Positions 52,617 through 62,288 of a stretch of 64,000 nt of DNA are shown here, in pieces (position 1 is the first letter of the stretch; each line of letters begins with the position of its first letter). The stretch comes from Leptodactylus fallax (Eukaryota > Chordata > Amphibia > Anura > Leptodactylidae). The notes under the pieces were generated by a model. It was not told the origin of the DNA. It did not search any database and saw only the letters and a list, made by a program, of their open reading frames with translations. A program made the translations under genes and the position numbers. The stretch lies in the NCBI GenBank assembly GCA_947044405.1, contig CAMRHE010000035.1, positions 9,645,501-9,709,500 on the forward strand. Reading direction: 5' to 3'.

Positions 52617-54210
52617 CAGTCATATGAAAAAGTTTGGGCACCCCTATTAATCTTAATCATTTTTAGTTCTAAATATTTGGGTGTTTGCAACAGCCATTTC
52701 AATTTGATATATCTAATAACTGATGGACACAGTAATATTTCAGGATTGAAATGAGGTTTATTGTACTAACAGAAAATGTGCAATATGCATTAAACCAAAA
52801 TTTGACCGGTGCAAAAGTATGGGCACCTCAACAGAAAAGTGACATTAATATTTAGTAGATCCTCCTTTTGCAAAAATAACAGCCTCTAGTCGCTTCCTGT
52901 AGCTTTTAATCAGTTCCTGGATCCTGGATGAAGGTATTTTTGACCATTCCTCTTTACAAACAATTCCAGTTCAGTTAAGTTTGATGGTCGCCGAGCATGG
53001 ACAGCCCGCTTCAAATTATCCCACAGATGTTCAATGATATTCAGGTCTGGGGACTGGGATGGCCATTCCAGAACATTGTAATTGTTCCTCTGCATGAATG
53101 CCTGAGTAGATTTGGAGCTGTGTTTTGGATCATTGTCTTGCTGAAATATCCATCCCCGGCGTAACTTCAAATTCGTCACTGATTCTTGTACATTATTCTC
53201 AAGAATCTGCTGATACTGAGTTGAATCCATGCGACCCTCAACTTTAACAAGATTCCCAGTTCCGGCATTGGCCACACAGCCCCAAAGCATGATGGAACCT
53301 CTACCAAATTTTACAGTGGGTAGCAAGTGTTTTTCTTGGAATGCTGTGTTTTTTTGACGCCATGCATAACGCCTTTTTGTATGACCAAACAACTCAATCT
53401 TTGTTTCATCAGTCCACAGGACCTTCTTCCAAAATGAAGATGGCTTGTCCAAATGTGCTTTTGCATACTTTAGGCGACTCTGTGGCGTGCTTTCAGAAAC
53501 TTCTTCTTTCGCATCACTCTCCACAGTGACACCATCTGCAGCAAGATGATGCTGCAGCTCTTTGGAGGTGGTCTGTGGATTGTCCTTGACTGTTCTCACC
53601 ATTCTTCTTCTCTGCCTTTCTGATATTTTTCTTGGCCTGCCACTTCTGGGCTTAACAAGAACTGTCCCTGTGGTCTTCCATTTCCTTACTATGTTCCTCA
53701 CAGTGGAAACTGACAGGTTAAATCTCTGAGACAACTTTTTGTATCCTTCCCCTGAACAACTATGTTGAATAATCTTTGTTTTCAGATCATTTGAGAGTTG
53801 TTTTGAGGAGCCCATGATGCCACTCTTCAGAGGAGATTCAAATAGGAGAACAACTTGCAATTGGCCACCTTAAATACCTTTTCTCATGATTGGATACACC
53901 TGGCTATGAAGTTCAAAGCTTAGTGAGGTTACAAAACCAATTTTGTGCTTCAGTAAGTCAGTAAAAAGTAGTTAGGAGTATTCAAATCAATAAAATAAGG
54001 GTACCCAAATTTTTGCACCGGTCAAATTTTGGTTTAATGCATATTGCACATCTTCTGTTAGTACAATAAACCTCATTTCAATCCTGAAATATTACTGTGT
54101 CCATCAGTTATTAGATATATCAAATTGAAATGGCTGTTGCAAACACCCAAATATTTAGAACTAAAAATGATTAAGATTAATAGGGGTGCCCAAACTTTTT
54201 CATATGACTG
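52617..54210 (-). mobile_element. Tc1/mariner element, family T4
   Basis: Ends 'cagtcatatgaaaaagtttg' and 'caaactttttcatatgactg' are perfect inverted copies, and the terminal repeats run about 200 bp. TA precedes the left end (52615-52616). The right flank reads TG, so one target base has changed in an adjoining (TG)n run. The transposase is on the minus strand. Confidence 0.96.
52850..53809 (-). pseudogene. Tc1 transposase (family T4), internal deletion and frameshifts
   Basis: The likely start [17 protein letters not shown] is at about 53815-53809. The paired helix-turn-helix region is partly present with [20 protein letters not shown]. After DGVTV a stretch of about 16 residues reads in a shifted frame and about 15-20 expected residues are missing, so the second DNA-binding helix is damaged. 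Catalytic motifs are intact: [24 protein letters not shown] and [13 protein letters not shown]. The C-terminus is frameshifted near 52955 and continues in another frame to about 52850. A long open frame gives a misleading impression of intactness. Confidence 0.93.
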
Positions 54211-54220
54211 TGTGTGTGTG

Positions 54221-54270
<50 letters not shown>
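54211..54270. repeat. (TG)n(TA)n microsatellite
   Basis: Five TG units, then about 24 TA units, directly abutting the Tc1 end. Confidence 0.95.
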
Positions 54271-54272
<2 letters not shown>

Positions 54273-54527
54273 TCACCATGTCTGTAAAAAGCCAAACAAT
54301 AAAACTAAAACAATTTGCACACTGAACGACAAAAAAAAAAAAAAAAAAAAAACGTAGAAAATCACAGGAAATAATGATTAATCACCATCTTGCCTCATAA
54401 AATGTGATAAAAAAACAGAATGGTACCAATAAAAAGCACAGGTCGTCCTGCAAAGGATAAGCCCTCAACCAGCTCTGTCAACAGAAAAATAAAAATGTAA
54501 TGCCTTTCAGAAGATGGCGATGCAAAA
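54271..54527. repeat. Dispersed non-coding repeat remnant
   Basis: Ends with 'aagccctcaaccagctctgt' and 'aaaaataaaaatgt', as in the 12.3 and 16.4 kb copies. Poly-A at about 54331-54350. Confidence 0.45.
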
Positions 54528-54690
54528 TTAATTGATTTTTCCAGGACGTCCCCATGACAGCACCACGGAAGGTTGCCCTCTTGACTTCTGAGTGGGACAG
54601 GAAGTTAGAAAGGTTAAAGGTCCCCAACCCACCTCCCCTCTCCAGTGTTCTTCCTGTTCCTCTCAAAGACAGGACATAGAGGATTCTCAT
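54528..54690 (+). repeat. Left terminal repeat of DIRS C
   Basis: 'aattgatttttccaggac' and 'atgacagcacc' align with the outer end of DIRS B ('aattggattttccagaac', 'acgacagcacc'). No right partner exists because the element is truncated. Confidence 0.65.
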
Positions 54691-55258
54691 ACCTATGCAG
54701 GGCGGCGGATTGAGAGTCTTTGGCTTGCCCTCCTTTCCAAATTCGTGGTCCATGGCCAGCACTCCTCGGTGTAGGGGTCCCCTAGCCAGGGGATCCGGGG
54801 GCAGTTGCAGTTCCTCTGCTGCCTGGGCTTCCACGTGTGCGGCAGTCGCTCCCCCTTTCTGGGGTTCTCATCCTGCTGCTGGCGTTCCTCGCTCTGCTCG
54901 ATGCACTTCCGGTCAGCATCTGACGTCATCACACGACCGGAAGTGTCGCGGTGGCCATCTTGGAGGTGGCATACTTCATGATAGGCAGGTTGGGGCACGG
55001 AGGGTGCAAAGTACTGCACCAGCAGTACCTCCTACTGCTCACCTGCCAGAAGACTTCAAATGGTGAGTAGGACGCAACAGCAATGAGGCCTTTGTGATAC
55101 TGTGTGTTACAACTATTTAACGTAATGGAGCAGAGAAAGATGGGAACCCTAAAACCTCGCCCTGAGGCTGACTTGGCCTAGGGGCATATAAGTACATATA
55201 TACAAAAGGGCTTGGCACTGTTTAATGGGTTGTTTGGTGTACTTAGCCTAGGTTTGTT

Positions 55259-56700
55259 GTGTTTTTTAGTATAAAGATATACCGCAGAAATCCGACACTG
55301 AAAAACTCTGTTTCCTCCCTGCTCCAGTCGCAGGAATCTTTGTCTGAAAGAGAACCTCCTGTCAAAAGGCCATGGCTAGTTTCTGATCTTTCCCTGAGCT
55401 CTCATATGAGTACTAAGGGGTCCGATTCAGAGGAAGAGTGCTTCTGTCTCTCTGAGGGGCGTTAGAAGAAGAGGAGAGCTTATTCACTTTCCCAGGAAAA
55501 CAGAAGATGTTTCTCCTCCGAGAATGTGGAAACTTTAATTCAGGCAGTAAGGGACACCATGAATATACAGTGGGGGAAAAAGTATTTAGTCAGCCACCAA
55601 TTGTGCAAGATCTCCCACTTAAGAAGATGAGTCCTGTAATTGACATCATAGATAGACCTCAACTATGAGAGACCAAATAAGAAAACAAATCCAGAAAATC
55701 ACATTGTCTGATTTTTTTAAGAATTTATTTGCAAATTATAGTGGAAAAAAAGTATTTGGTCACCTACAAACAAGCAAGATTTCTGGCTCGCACAGACCTG
55801 TAACTTCTTCTTTAAGAGGCCCCTCTGTCCTCCACTCATTACCTGTAGTAATGACACCTGTTTGAAATTATCAGTATAAAAGACACCTGTCCACAACCGT
55901 AAACAGTCACACTCCAAACTCCACTATACTTTTTTCTCCACTGTACCTGATGAAGAACAACCTCGTTCTATTCAGGATGAGATGTTTGGTGACCTTGTTG
56001 CAAGAAAATCGGTGGTTTTTCCGGTTAATGATTACCTTAAGCACCTAATCTTGTCTGAATGGGAGGATGCAGAAAAACAATTATTTATCCCTAGGGAATT
56101 TAAAAATCGTCTACTCTTTAATCCCGAGGATTCCAGGTTATGGGATTAGCTACCCAAAGTAGATATTCCGGTAGCTAAAGTAGCCAAAAATACTGCTATA
56201 ACCTTTGAAGACTCTTCACAGTTGAAGGACCTTATGGAGAGAAAGGCAGACAGTCTGCTTCAAAAATCATGGGAGTCCTCATCTGCCATTATTTCCACAA
56301 ACATAGCTACCTCCGCAGCCAGGTCCATGTTTCTTTGGCTGGGTCAACTAGAAGATCATCTTAAAAAGGGAACCTCTAGGGAAGAGACCTTGAACTCCAT
56401 CCCCCTGTTGAAACAAGCAGCAGGGTTTGTGGCAGATGCCTCAGCTGAAACAGTCCATTTTGCCACCAGAAATGCAGCACTGTCAAACTCCACAGAAGGG
56501 CCTTGTGGCTGAAAATGTGGTCAGGAGGGAGATACAGCTTCAAAGAATAAGCTTTGTAATATCCCCTTTACTGGGGGTTTTCTGTTTGGTCCTGTCTTGG
56601 ATAACATCCTTGAAAAAGCAGGTGATAGGAAAAAGAATTTTCCTGAGGAGAGAGTTAAAAAGCACTCCTTTCAGAGAAACCGCCAGTTTCCTTCTACCAC
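55259..56700 (+). pseudogene. DIRS gag-like gene (element C), interrupted
   Basis: A serine/acidic-rich N-terminus (55259-55465, LSEREPPVKRPW, GSDSEEE) is followed, after the MITE, by FGDLVARKS, DYLKHLILSEWEDAEKQL and FNPEDSRLWD (about 55980-56147), then a stop. The best-preserved part is 56222-56512: MERKADSLLQKSWESS, SARSMFLWLGQLEDHL and FVADASAETVHFATRNAAL. FGPVLDNILEKAGDRKK follows near 56597. The block order equals that of DIRS B gag. Confidence 0.82.
55568..55943. mobile_element. One-armed MITE derived from Tc1 family T1
   Basis: Ends 'cagtgggggaaaaagtattt' and 'acttttttctccactg' with TA on both sides. The body is the family's terminal repeat and 5' leader, up to the transposase start ('cactccaaactccactat'), fused to only the last about 20 bp of the other end. 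The full-length relative is at 21588-23224. It sits inside the gag region of DIRS C. Confidence 0.9.
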
Positions 56701-57484
56701 TTTCACTTCCTATAAAGAGAAGAGGAAGACTGGTCGCTGGAGCTATCCAAAAGGCGGTAAGGGCCGATGGTTTTTGCTTAACCCCAACAACCACGCCCCT
56801 TCAGGGAAACAACGCCAACTCAGTAGGAGGAAGACTGGTGACCTTTTCCACCCAGTGAACCTGTATCACTTCAAACCCATGGGTATTAAATCGAATTTGC
56901 AGAGCTTCCTCCAGGAAATTTGTGCTCACTTACTACTTATCCCAGAATCTACAGCAAGCCCTGCTTCTGGACATAAGAAAACTGTTGTGCCTAAATACAA
57001 TTTCTCCTGTCCCAGTAAAAGAACATTTCAGGGGCCAGTTTTCAAGGCTCTTCTTAAGAAAAAAAAAAAAAAAAGGTTCCTTCCGGACCATTATCAATTT
57101 AAAACACCTCAACAAGTCTGTAAAATACATAACATTCAAGATGGAGTCTATAAGTTCTACAATTCCCCTGATACATACAGATGCGGTGATGTGTACAATA
57201 GATCTCAAGGATGCATATTATGTGCCAATTCATCCATCTTACCAGAAGTTCCTAAGGTGTGTAGTTCAGATGGAAGGAATGACCCTTCACTATCAGTACT
57301 GCTGCCTGCCCTTTGGGATATCATCTGCTCCAAGGGTATTTACAAAAATGGTGGAAATTATGGCCTTCCTAAGATCTCAAAATATCCTGATTGTTCCCTA
57401 TCTCAACAACTGCCTCCTGATTTCCAACTCCAGGGAGGAGCTGATCAATCAGAGCGACTCTGTCCTATCTCTGCTTCAATCTCT

Positions 57485-57972
57485 TAAAAGAGAAAAAGAA
57501 GAAAACGCCGAGCGGCACATAGCATAATACTGTTTGGTAACAAATGCTCAATTATATTTAAAATGATGCGGATATAATAGTGAAATGTGCTGTGTATCAA
57601 TTCACAAAAAATGAGAGAAAGATACTGCAATAAAAAAATGAGGATGTTAAGGTTTTACCCTCACCTGGTTTAGTTGTGAGTTTAGTCACAACCGCTATAT
57701 CCACTTTTTAGATGTTAGAAGTAGGATGCTGCAGGACCTCTTGATGCCAAAATTCCAAGGAACTGGATGCAATGTTTGTAGATTGTGTTGGATGAAATTC
57801 AGAATCCAAAAAAAAAGAGAGGTGTCTCATTTGCACTTGAAAAAGGAGACCTTTTATCTCCGAAACGCGTTGTGTGTTGAGCCTAATAAAGAAAACCTTT
57901 TTGGAATAGCGCAGTATATGCACCTCTCTTTTTTTTTGGATTCTGAATTTCATCCAACACAATCTACAAACA
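57485..57972 (+). mobile_element. Penelope-like snap-back insertion in DIRS C (PLE-C)
   Basis: A 488-bp insertion bounded by a 14-bp direct repeat 'ctgcttcaatctct' (57471-57484, 57973-57986). The host coding frame of DIRS C resumes exactly after it. 57775-57830 and 57918-57972 are inverted copies ('gattgtgttggatgaaattc' against 'gaatttcatccaacacaatc'). Between them lie a hammerhead-like core and AATAAAG. No coding part. The class is inferred from architecture shared with PLE-D. Confidence 0.75.
57836..57870 (+). ncRNA. Hammerhead-like core in PLE-C, variant
   Basis: Stem II GGAGA (57845-57849) pairs perfectly with TCTCC (57857-57861), followed by GAAACGCG. The usual CUGAUGA block upstream is replaced by CTTGAAA. 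The same variant is found in PLE-D. GAAACGCG is a form seen in Penelope-type hammerheads. Activity is uncertain because of the variant core. Confidence 0.4.
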
Positions 57973-58230
57973 CTGCTTCAATCTCTGGGATGGATCATAA
58001 ATTGGGAAAAATTGCACCTGTTACCTTAGGCTTAAGTAACCTTTTTAGGTGTGCTGTTAGATGCTACTCTTCAGGCAACCTTTATCCCCATAGAAAAACA
58101 GGAGACTGTTCTCTAGAAAGTTCAGTGTTTTCCAGGAAGGAGCCAGGTGCAGGTAGAAAAGAGGAGGCAGATGAGCACTGGTCCAGAATAAATGTAGTCT
58201 TTAATCCAATTGAATAAAACACACGACACG

Positions 58231-58253
58231 TTTCGGGACAAGCCGTTTTTCAA
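58231..58253 (-). ncRNA. Hammerhead-like core in the inverted arm of PLE-D
   Basis: The minus-strand read has CTTGAAAAA, a GGC...GTCC stem and CCGAAACGTG, the inverted copy of 61951-61980. Variant core as in PLE-C. Confidence 0.35.
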
Positions 58254-58489
58254 GTGTGCATAAAATCATAGCATGAGTAGCATAATATATATACTTTACA
58301 AAAATAAAAAAATGGGCGGTAGCCACGCCCCCTCATGTGTGGGGGCATGGCTAATGGGTCTAAACTAAATAAAAAGAGAGGAAAAAAAAAATAAAAGGGA
58401 CAAAAAGAATAATCTACCCTACAGTCAATTTCAGAGGATAAGACGCAATAGTACATTAGATCACAATTATGAAAATCAAAGTAAAATCA

Positions 58490-59260
58490 TCACAAAAAGA
58501 TTTTCTGAAAAACATTACCTGACAGGAATAATCGAATCAGCGCAACGTAGAGTGAAAGAACTAACTCAACTTGATTGTATCAAACCCTCAATTAAACTTA
58601 GAAAGAAACCTCCCCAATTTAATTTTATAACCACTTACAACTATCAACATTAGCAGGTCAAGTCTATACTCTCAAAATATTGGTCACTATTAACTAATGA
58701 CCCTTTTCTGAGTGAAACTCTTCCATAAACACCGTGTATCACTTACAGACGTGCCAGAAATTTAAAAAATGTGTTAGCCCATAGCAAATTGAGGGAACCC
58801 AAGATTCCTAGAGTGATCAATATTGAGCCAAAACCTGCCCAAGGGGGAGTTACAAATGTAACGTAACTAGATGCAAGTGCTGTATTAGCATCACTCATGG
58901 TCAAACTACAATTACTAGTAACTCCATAGGTGAGACTTTTCCAATCAAGCCACATCTTACATGCAACTCATCCTTTGTCATCTGTTATTCACGGTCAGTG
59001 TGGCTTACAATATGTCGGGCACACCACTGCACCGCAGGGAAAGTTTAAATAAACATTGGGCCAACATTCTTAAGGGTTTTCAGAAACATAGTGTTTTTAG
59101 ACACGCTGCCAAATATCATGATTGTGAATTTAATGTATTCAAAATCCCTCCAATAGATCAAATTACTACTACAAATAATGAGTTACTTAAAAGAAAAGAA
59201 TTCTTTTGGATCTATAGACTGAACACAATGGTACCAGTAGGTCTAAATGAAGCATAAGAA
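58490..59260 (+). pseudogene. Penelope-type polymerase tail and GIY-YIG endonuclease, decayed
   Basis: Pieces in order across several frames are: RVKELTQLDCIKP and KKPPQFNFITTYN (linker after the reverse transcriptase), ITYRRARNLKN (about 58735), VTRCKCC-like Cys cluster, GETFPIKPHLTCN (about 58930), then the GIY-YIG hallmark CGLQYVG (about 58999-59019). Finally KRKEFFWIYRLNTMVPVGLNE (59197-59254) is the characteristic end of this endonuclease subtype. At least three frameshifts and stops. This subtype differs from the endonuclease in PLE-A, so two Penelope-like families are present. Confidence 0.88.
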
Positions 59261-60267
59261 AAAAAAATTTTTGAGTCTCAATCCAAGTTCATACGTTAAA
59301 CCAATTTGATACAATGTACCTTTTGATTTCCTCTCGTTTTGAGCTTCCCATTCTATTCCCCACTAAGGAATCCCAATAATCACAGTATTTTATCCTCCTT
59401 AATATTTGATTATTGTATTAATTCTATTTATTATTGTATGCTTAGTTATTCTTATTTTACATATTTATGAATTATTCATATAATGTACCAAGAAAAAGGG
59501 GAAGAAAGAAAGGAGGAAGGGAAAGAAGAGAAAATAATTTTTTTTTTTGTGTTTTCCTATTAATTTTTTATAGTTATTCATTCTATATACTTCGTTCCTT
59601 GCATTACCTCTCTTAGTTTCTTCTCCTTTCCCCGTGGACCATTTGATCCAATACCCACAGTCCTTGATCTTCTTAAAATATGAATAATAATCAAATATCA
59701 TTTGTACTTATATTATCGTATGCTTAGTCATTCTTAACGTATTTTACATATTTATGAATTATTCATATAATGTACTGTGAACTTTTTCTATTGCTTCTGT
59801 GTTTTCATTTCATTTTCATCAGTCATTTTATTTTTTTCATATACAATCCAGTTATTTATATATTTATTGTATACACTTCAATTACGACTGTATTTTTGTA
59901 CCATTAGTGCTATATATATACCTATACAGTACAAGATATATGCTCTATTCCTTAGCCCACAATGCTAGCCATTCCTTTTTTATCACTTCTTACAATCAGC
60001 ACAGCTGATTGCTGTCTCAGCACATAGCTTGGTGCTGCGAAGCGATCCTCCTTCTCATTCATTGTAAGCACACATCACGCATGCTCTCTATATTTCCTTC
60101 TAAACAGCTGATCGCTGTCGCGGCAAGTTGCATCGTGCTGTGAAGCTATCCTTTGACAATATTATTGAAATACACTATTATTCCCATGTTGGATCCTTCT
60201 CTCTTTTCCTTTTGTTTTCTACCAACAACATATAATTGTGTGGTTTTTTTTTTTTTGGTTTTTTTTT
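59261..60267 (+). other. 3' untranslated part of PLE-D
   Basis: AT-rich, without frames of note. Contains a local direct repeat: 'ttttacatatttatgaattattcatataatgta' type sequence at about 59455-59487 and 59742-59774. Confidence 0.5.
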
Positions 60268-60365
60268 ATATTTAGTTTATACCCATTAGCCATGGCCCCA
60301 CACGTGAGGGGGCGTGGCTATCCCCTATTTTTGTCCCATTTTTTTATTTCTGTAAAGTGTATATA

Positions 60366-61914
60366 CACTACCGTTCAAAAGTTTAGGGTCACTTACAAAT
60401 TTCCTTATTTTTGAAACAAAAGCACAGGTTTTTTTTTTCAATGAAGATAACATTAAATGAATCAGAATTCACTCTATGCATTGTTAATGTGGTAAATGAT
60501 TATTCTAGCTGCAAATGTCTGGTTTTAAATGCAATATCTACATAGGTGTACAGAGGCACATTTTCAGCAACCATCACTCCAGTGTACTAATGGTACATTG
60601 TGTTTGCTAACTGTGTAAGAAGGCACAGCTGAAAACCGTTTTGCTGGTTAGAGAAGCTATAAAACTGACCTTCCTTTGAGCTAGTTGAGAATCTGGAGCA
60701 TTACATTTGTTGGTTTGATTAAACTCTCAAAATGGCCAGAAAAAGAGAACTTTCATGTGAAACTCGACAGTCTATTCTTGTTCTTAGAAATGAAACCTAT
60801 TCCATGCAAGAAATTGCTAAGAAACTGAAGATTTCCTACTATGGTGTGTACTACTCCCTTCAGAGGACAGCACAACCAGGCTCTAACCAGAGTAGAAAGA
60901 GAAGTGGGAGGCCCCGCTGCACAACTGAGTTTCAAGACAAGTACATTAGAGTCTCTAGTTTGAGAAATCGACGCCTCACAGGTCCTCAACTGGCAGCTTC
61001 ATTAAATAGTACCCGCAAAACGCCAGTGTCAACGTCTACAGTGAAGAGGCGACTGAGGGATGCTGGCCTTCAGGGCAGAGTGGCCAAGAAAAAGCCATAT
61101 CTGAGACTGGCTAATAAAAGGAAAAGATTAATATGGGCAAAAGAACACAGGCATTGGACAGAGGAAGATTGGAAAAAAAGTGTTATGGACAGACAAATCG
61201 AAGTTTGAGGTGTATGGATCACACAGAAGAACATTTGTGAGACGCAGAACAACTGAAAAGATGCTGGAAGAGTGCCTGATGCCATCTGTCAAGCATGGTG
61301 GAGGTAATGTGATGGTCTGGGGTTGCTTTGGTGCTGGTAAAGTGGGAGATTTGTACAAGGTAAAAGGGATTTTGAATAAGGAAGGCTATCACTCCATTTT
61401 GCAACGCCATGCCATACCCTGTGGACAGCACTTGATTGGAGCCAGTTTCATCCTACAACAGGACAATGACCCAAAGCACACCTCCAAATTATGCAAGAAC
61501 TATTTAGGGAAGAAGCAGGCAGCTGGTATTCTATCTGTAATGGAGTGGCCAGCGCAGTCACCAGATCTCAACCCCATTGAGCTGTTGTGGGAGCAGCTTG
61601 ACCATATGGAACGCAAAAAGTGCCCATCAAGCCAATTCAACTTGTGGGAGGGGCTTCTGCAAGCATGGGGTGAAATTTCTCCAGATTACCTCAGCAAATT
61701 AACAGCTAGAATGCCAAAGATCTGTAATTGCTGCAAATGGAGCATTCTTTGACGAAAGCAAAAGTTTGAAGGAGAAAGTTATTTCAAATAAAAATCATTA
61801 TTTCTAACCTTGTCAATGTCTTGACTATATTTTCTATTCATTTGATAAATAAAAGTGTGATTTTTCATGGAAAACACAATTGTCAGGGTGACCCCAAACT
61901 TTTGAACGGTAGTG
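60366..61914 (+). mobile_element. Tc1/mariner element, family T5, in PLE-D
   Basis: Ends 'cactaccgttcaaaagttta' and 'aaacttttgaacggtagtg' are inverted copies with TA on both sides (60364-60365, 61915-61916). Length 1549 bp. Removing it restores the right arm of PLE-D in register with the left arm, which confirms both borders. The transposase has one extra base. Confidence 0.97.
60732..61752 (+). pseudogene. Tc1 transposase (family T5), one-base frameshift
   Basis: MARKRELSCETRQSILVLRN begins at 60732. Helix-turn-helix with MQEIAKKLKIS, GRPRCTTEFQDK, second helix-turn-helix (TVKRRLRDAGL). In EEDWKKSV the run of seven A at about 61172-61178 has one base too many, shifting the frame just before the first catalytic Asp. 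The next frame reads [24 protein letters not shown] and AQSPDLNPIELLW (third acidic residue Glu), ending at 61752. Otherwise complete, about 340 residues. A single homopolymer indel is the only defect noticed and could be a sequencing error. Confidence 0.95.
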
Positions 61915-61950
61915 TATATGTTATGCTACCCTTGCTATGTTTTTATGCAC

Positions 61951-61980
61951 ACTTGAAAAAGGGCTTGTCCCGAAACGTGT
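61951..61980 (+). ncRNA. Hammerhead-like core in the 3' arm of PLE-D, variant
   Basis: CTTGAAAAA, then GGGCTTGTCCC (a 3-4 bp stem II) and GAAACGTG, followed 10-25 bp later by a polyadenylation-like region. Same variant as PLE-C. Activity not claimed. Confidence 0.4.
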
Positions 61981-62288
61981 TGTGTTTTATTCAATTGGAT
62001 TAAAGACTACATTTATTTTGGACCAGCGCTCATCTGCCTCCTCCTTTTCTACCTGCATCTGGATTCTTCCTCACGTGCTTCACACCACGGTTCCGAGGCT
62101 AGCAGCTGCTTTACAAGGTCCCAATGAAGATAATCTGATTCTGCATGCCTACTAAGTTGTTGTGAGCTGATCAAAACCCACCAAGGTGAGCAATTTGTAT
62201 CAGTGTTCTGATAGCTATCATCCTTTGGTTTTACACTATTAGCGCTCTGCACTGTTTTTTTTTCCATTTCTTTCTTTCCAGGAAGGAG

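Larger units (their letters stand above)
56820..58128 (+). pseudogene. DIRS reverse transcriptase (element C), interrupted
   Basis: Begins near VGGRLVTFSTQ (about 56822). Next come LNTISPVPVKEHFRGQFS and, across a poly-A run at 57059-57074, KKGSFRTIINLKHLN. VMCTIDLKDAYYVPIHP (first Asp) and YCCLPFGISSAPRVFTKMVE follow. The catalytic box reads IVPYLNNCLLI, i.e. the family's L-D-D has become L-N-N. After the 488-bp Penelope-like insertion the frame resumes at 57987 with LGWIINWEK, then FLGVLLDATLQ, to 58128. The loss of both active-site Asp residues alone would inactivate it. Confidence 0.9.
58143..62274 (+). mobile_element. Penelope-like element with endonuclease and inverted terminal copy (PLE-D), holding a Tc1
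   Basis: Bounded by the 14-bp direct repeat 'tttccaggaaggag' (58129-58142, 62275-62288) inside DIRS C. The left 58143-58370 is an inverted copy of the 3' part (60268-60363 plus 61917-62089). Between lie the end of the polymerase region and the GIY-YIG endonuclease (58490-59260), then AT-rich 3' sequence. A Tc1 element (60366-61914) splits the right arm. Without the Tc1 the insertion is about 2.58 kb. The reverse transcriptase core is missing (5' truncation). Confidence 0.88.

Noticed and set aside
57720..58217. Open frames on both strands across the 488-bp insertion
   Set aside because: They arise from the inverted repeat, which reads similarly on both strands, and end in DIRS sequence; no protein motif.
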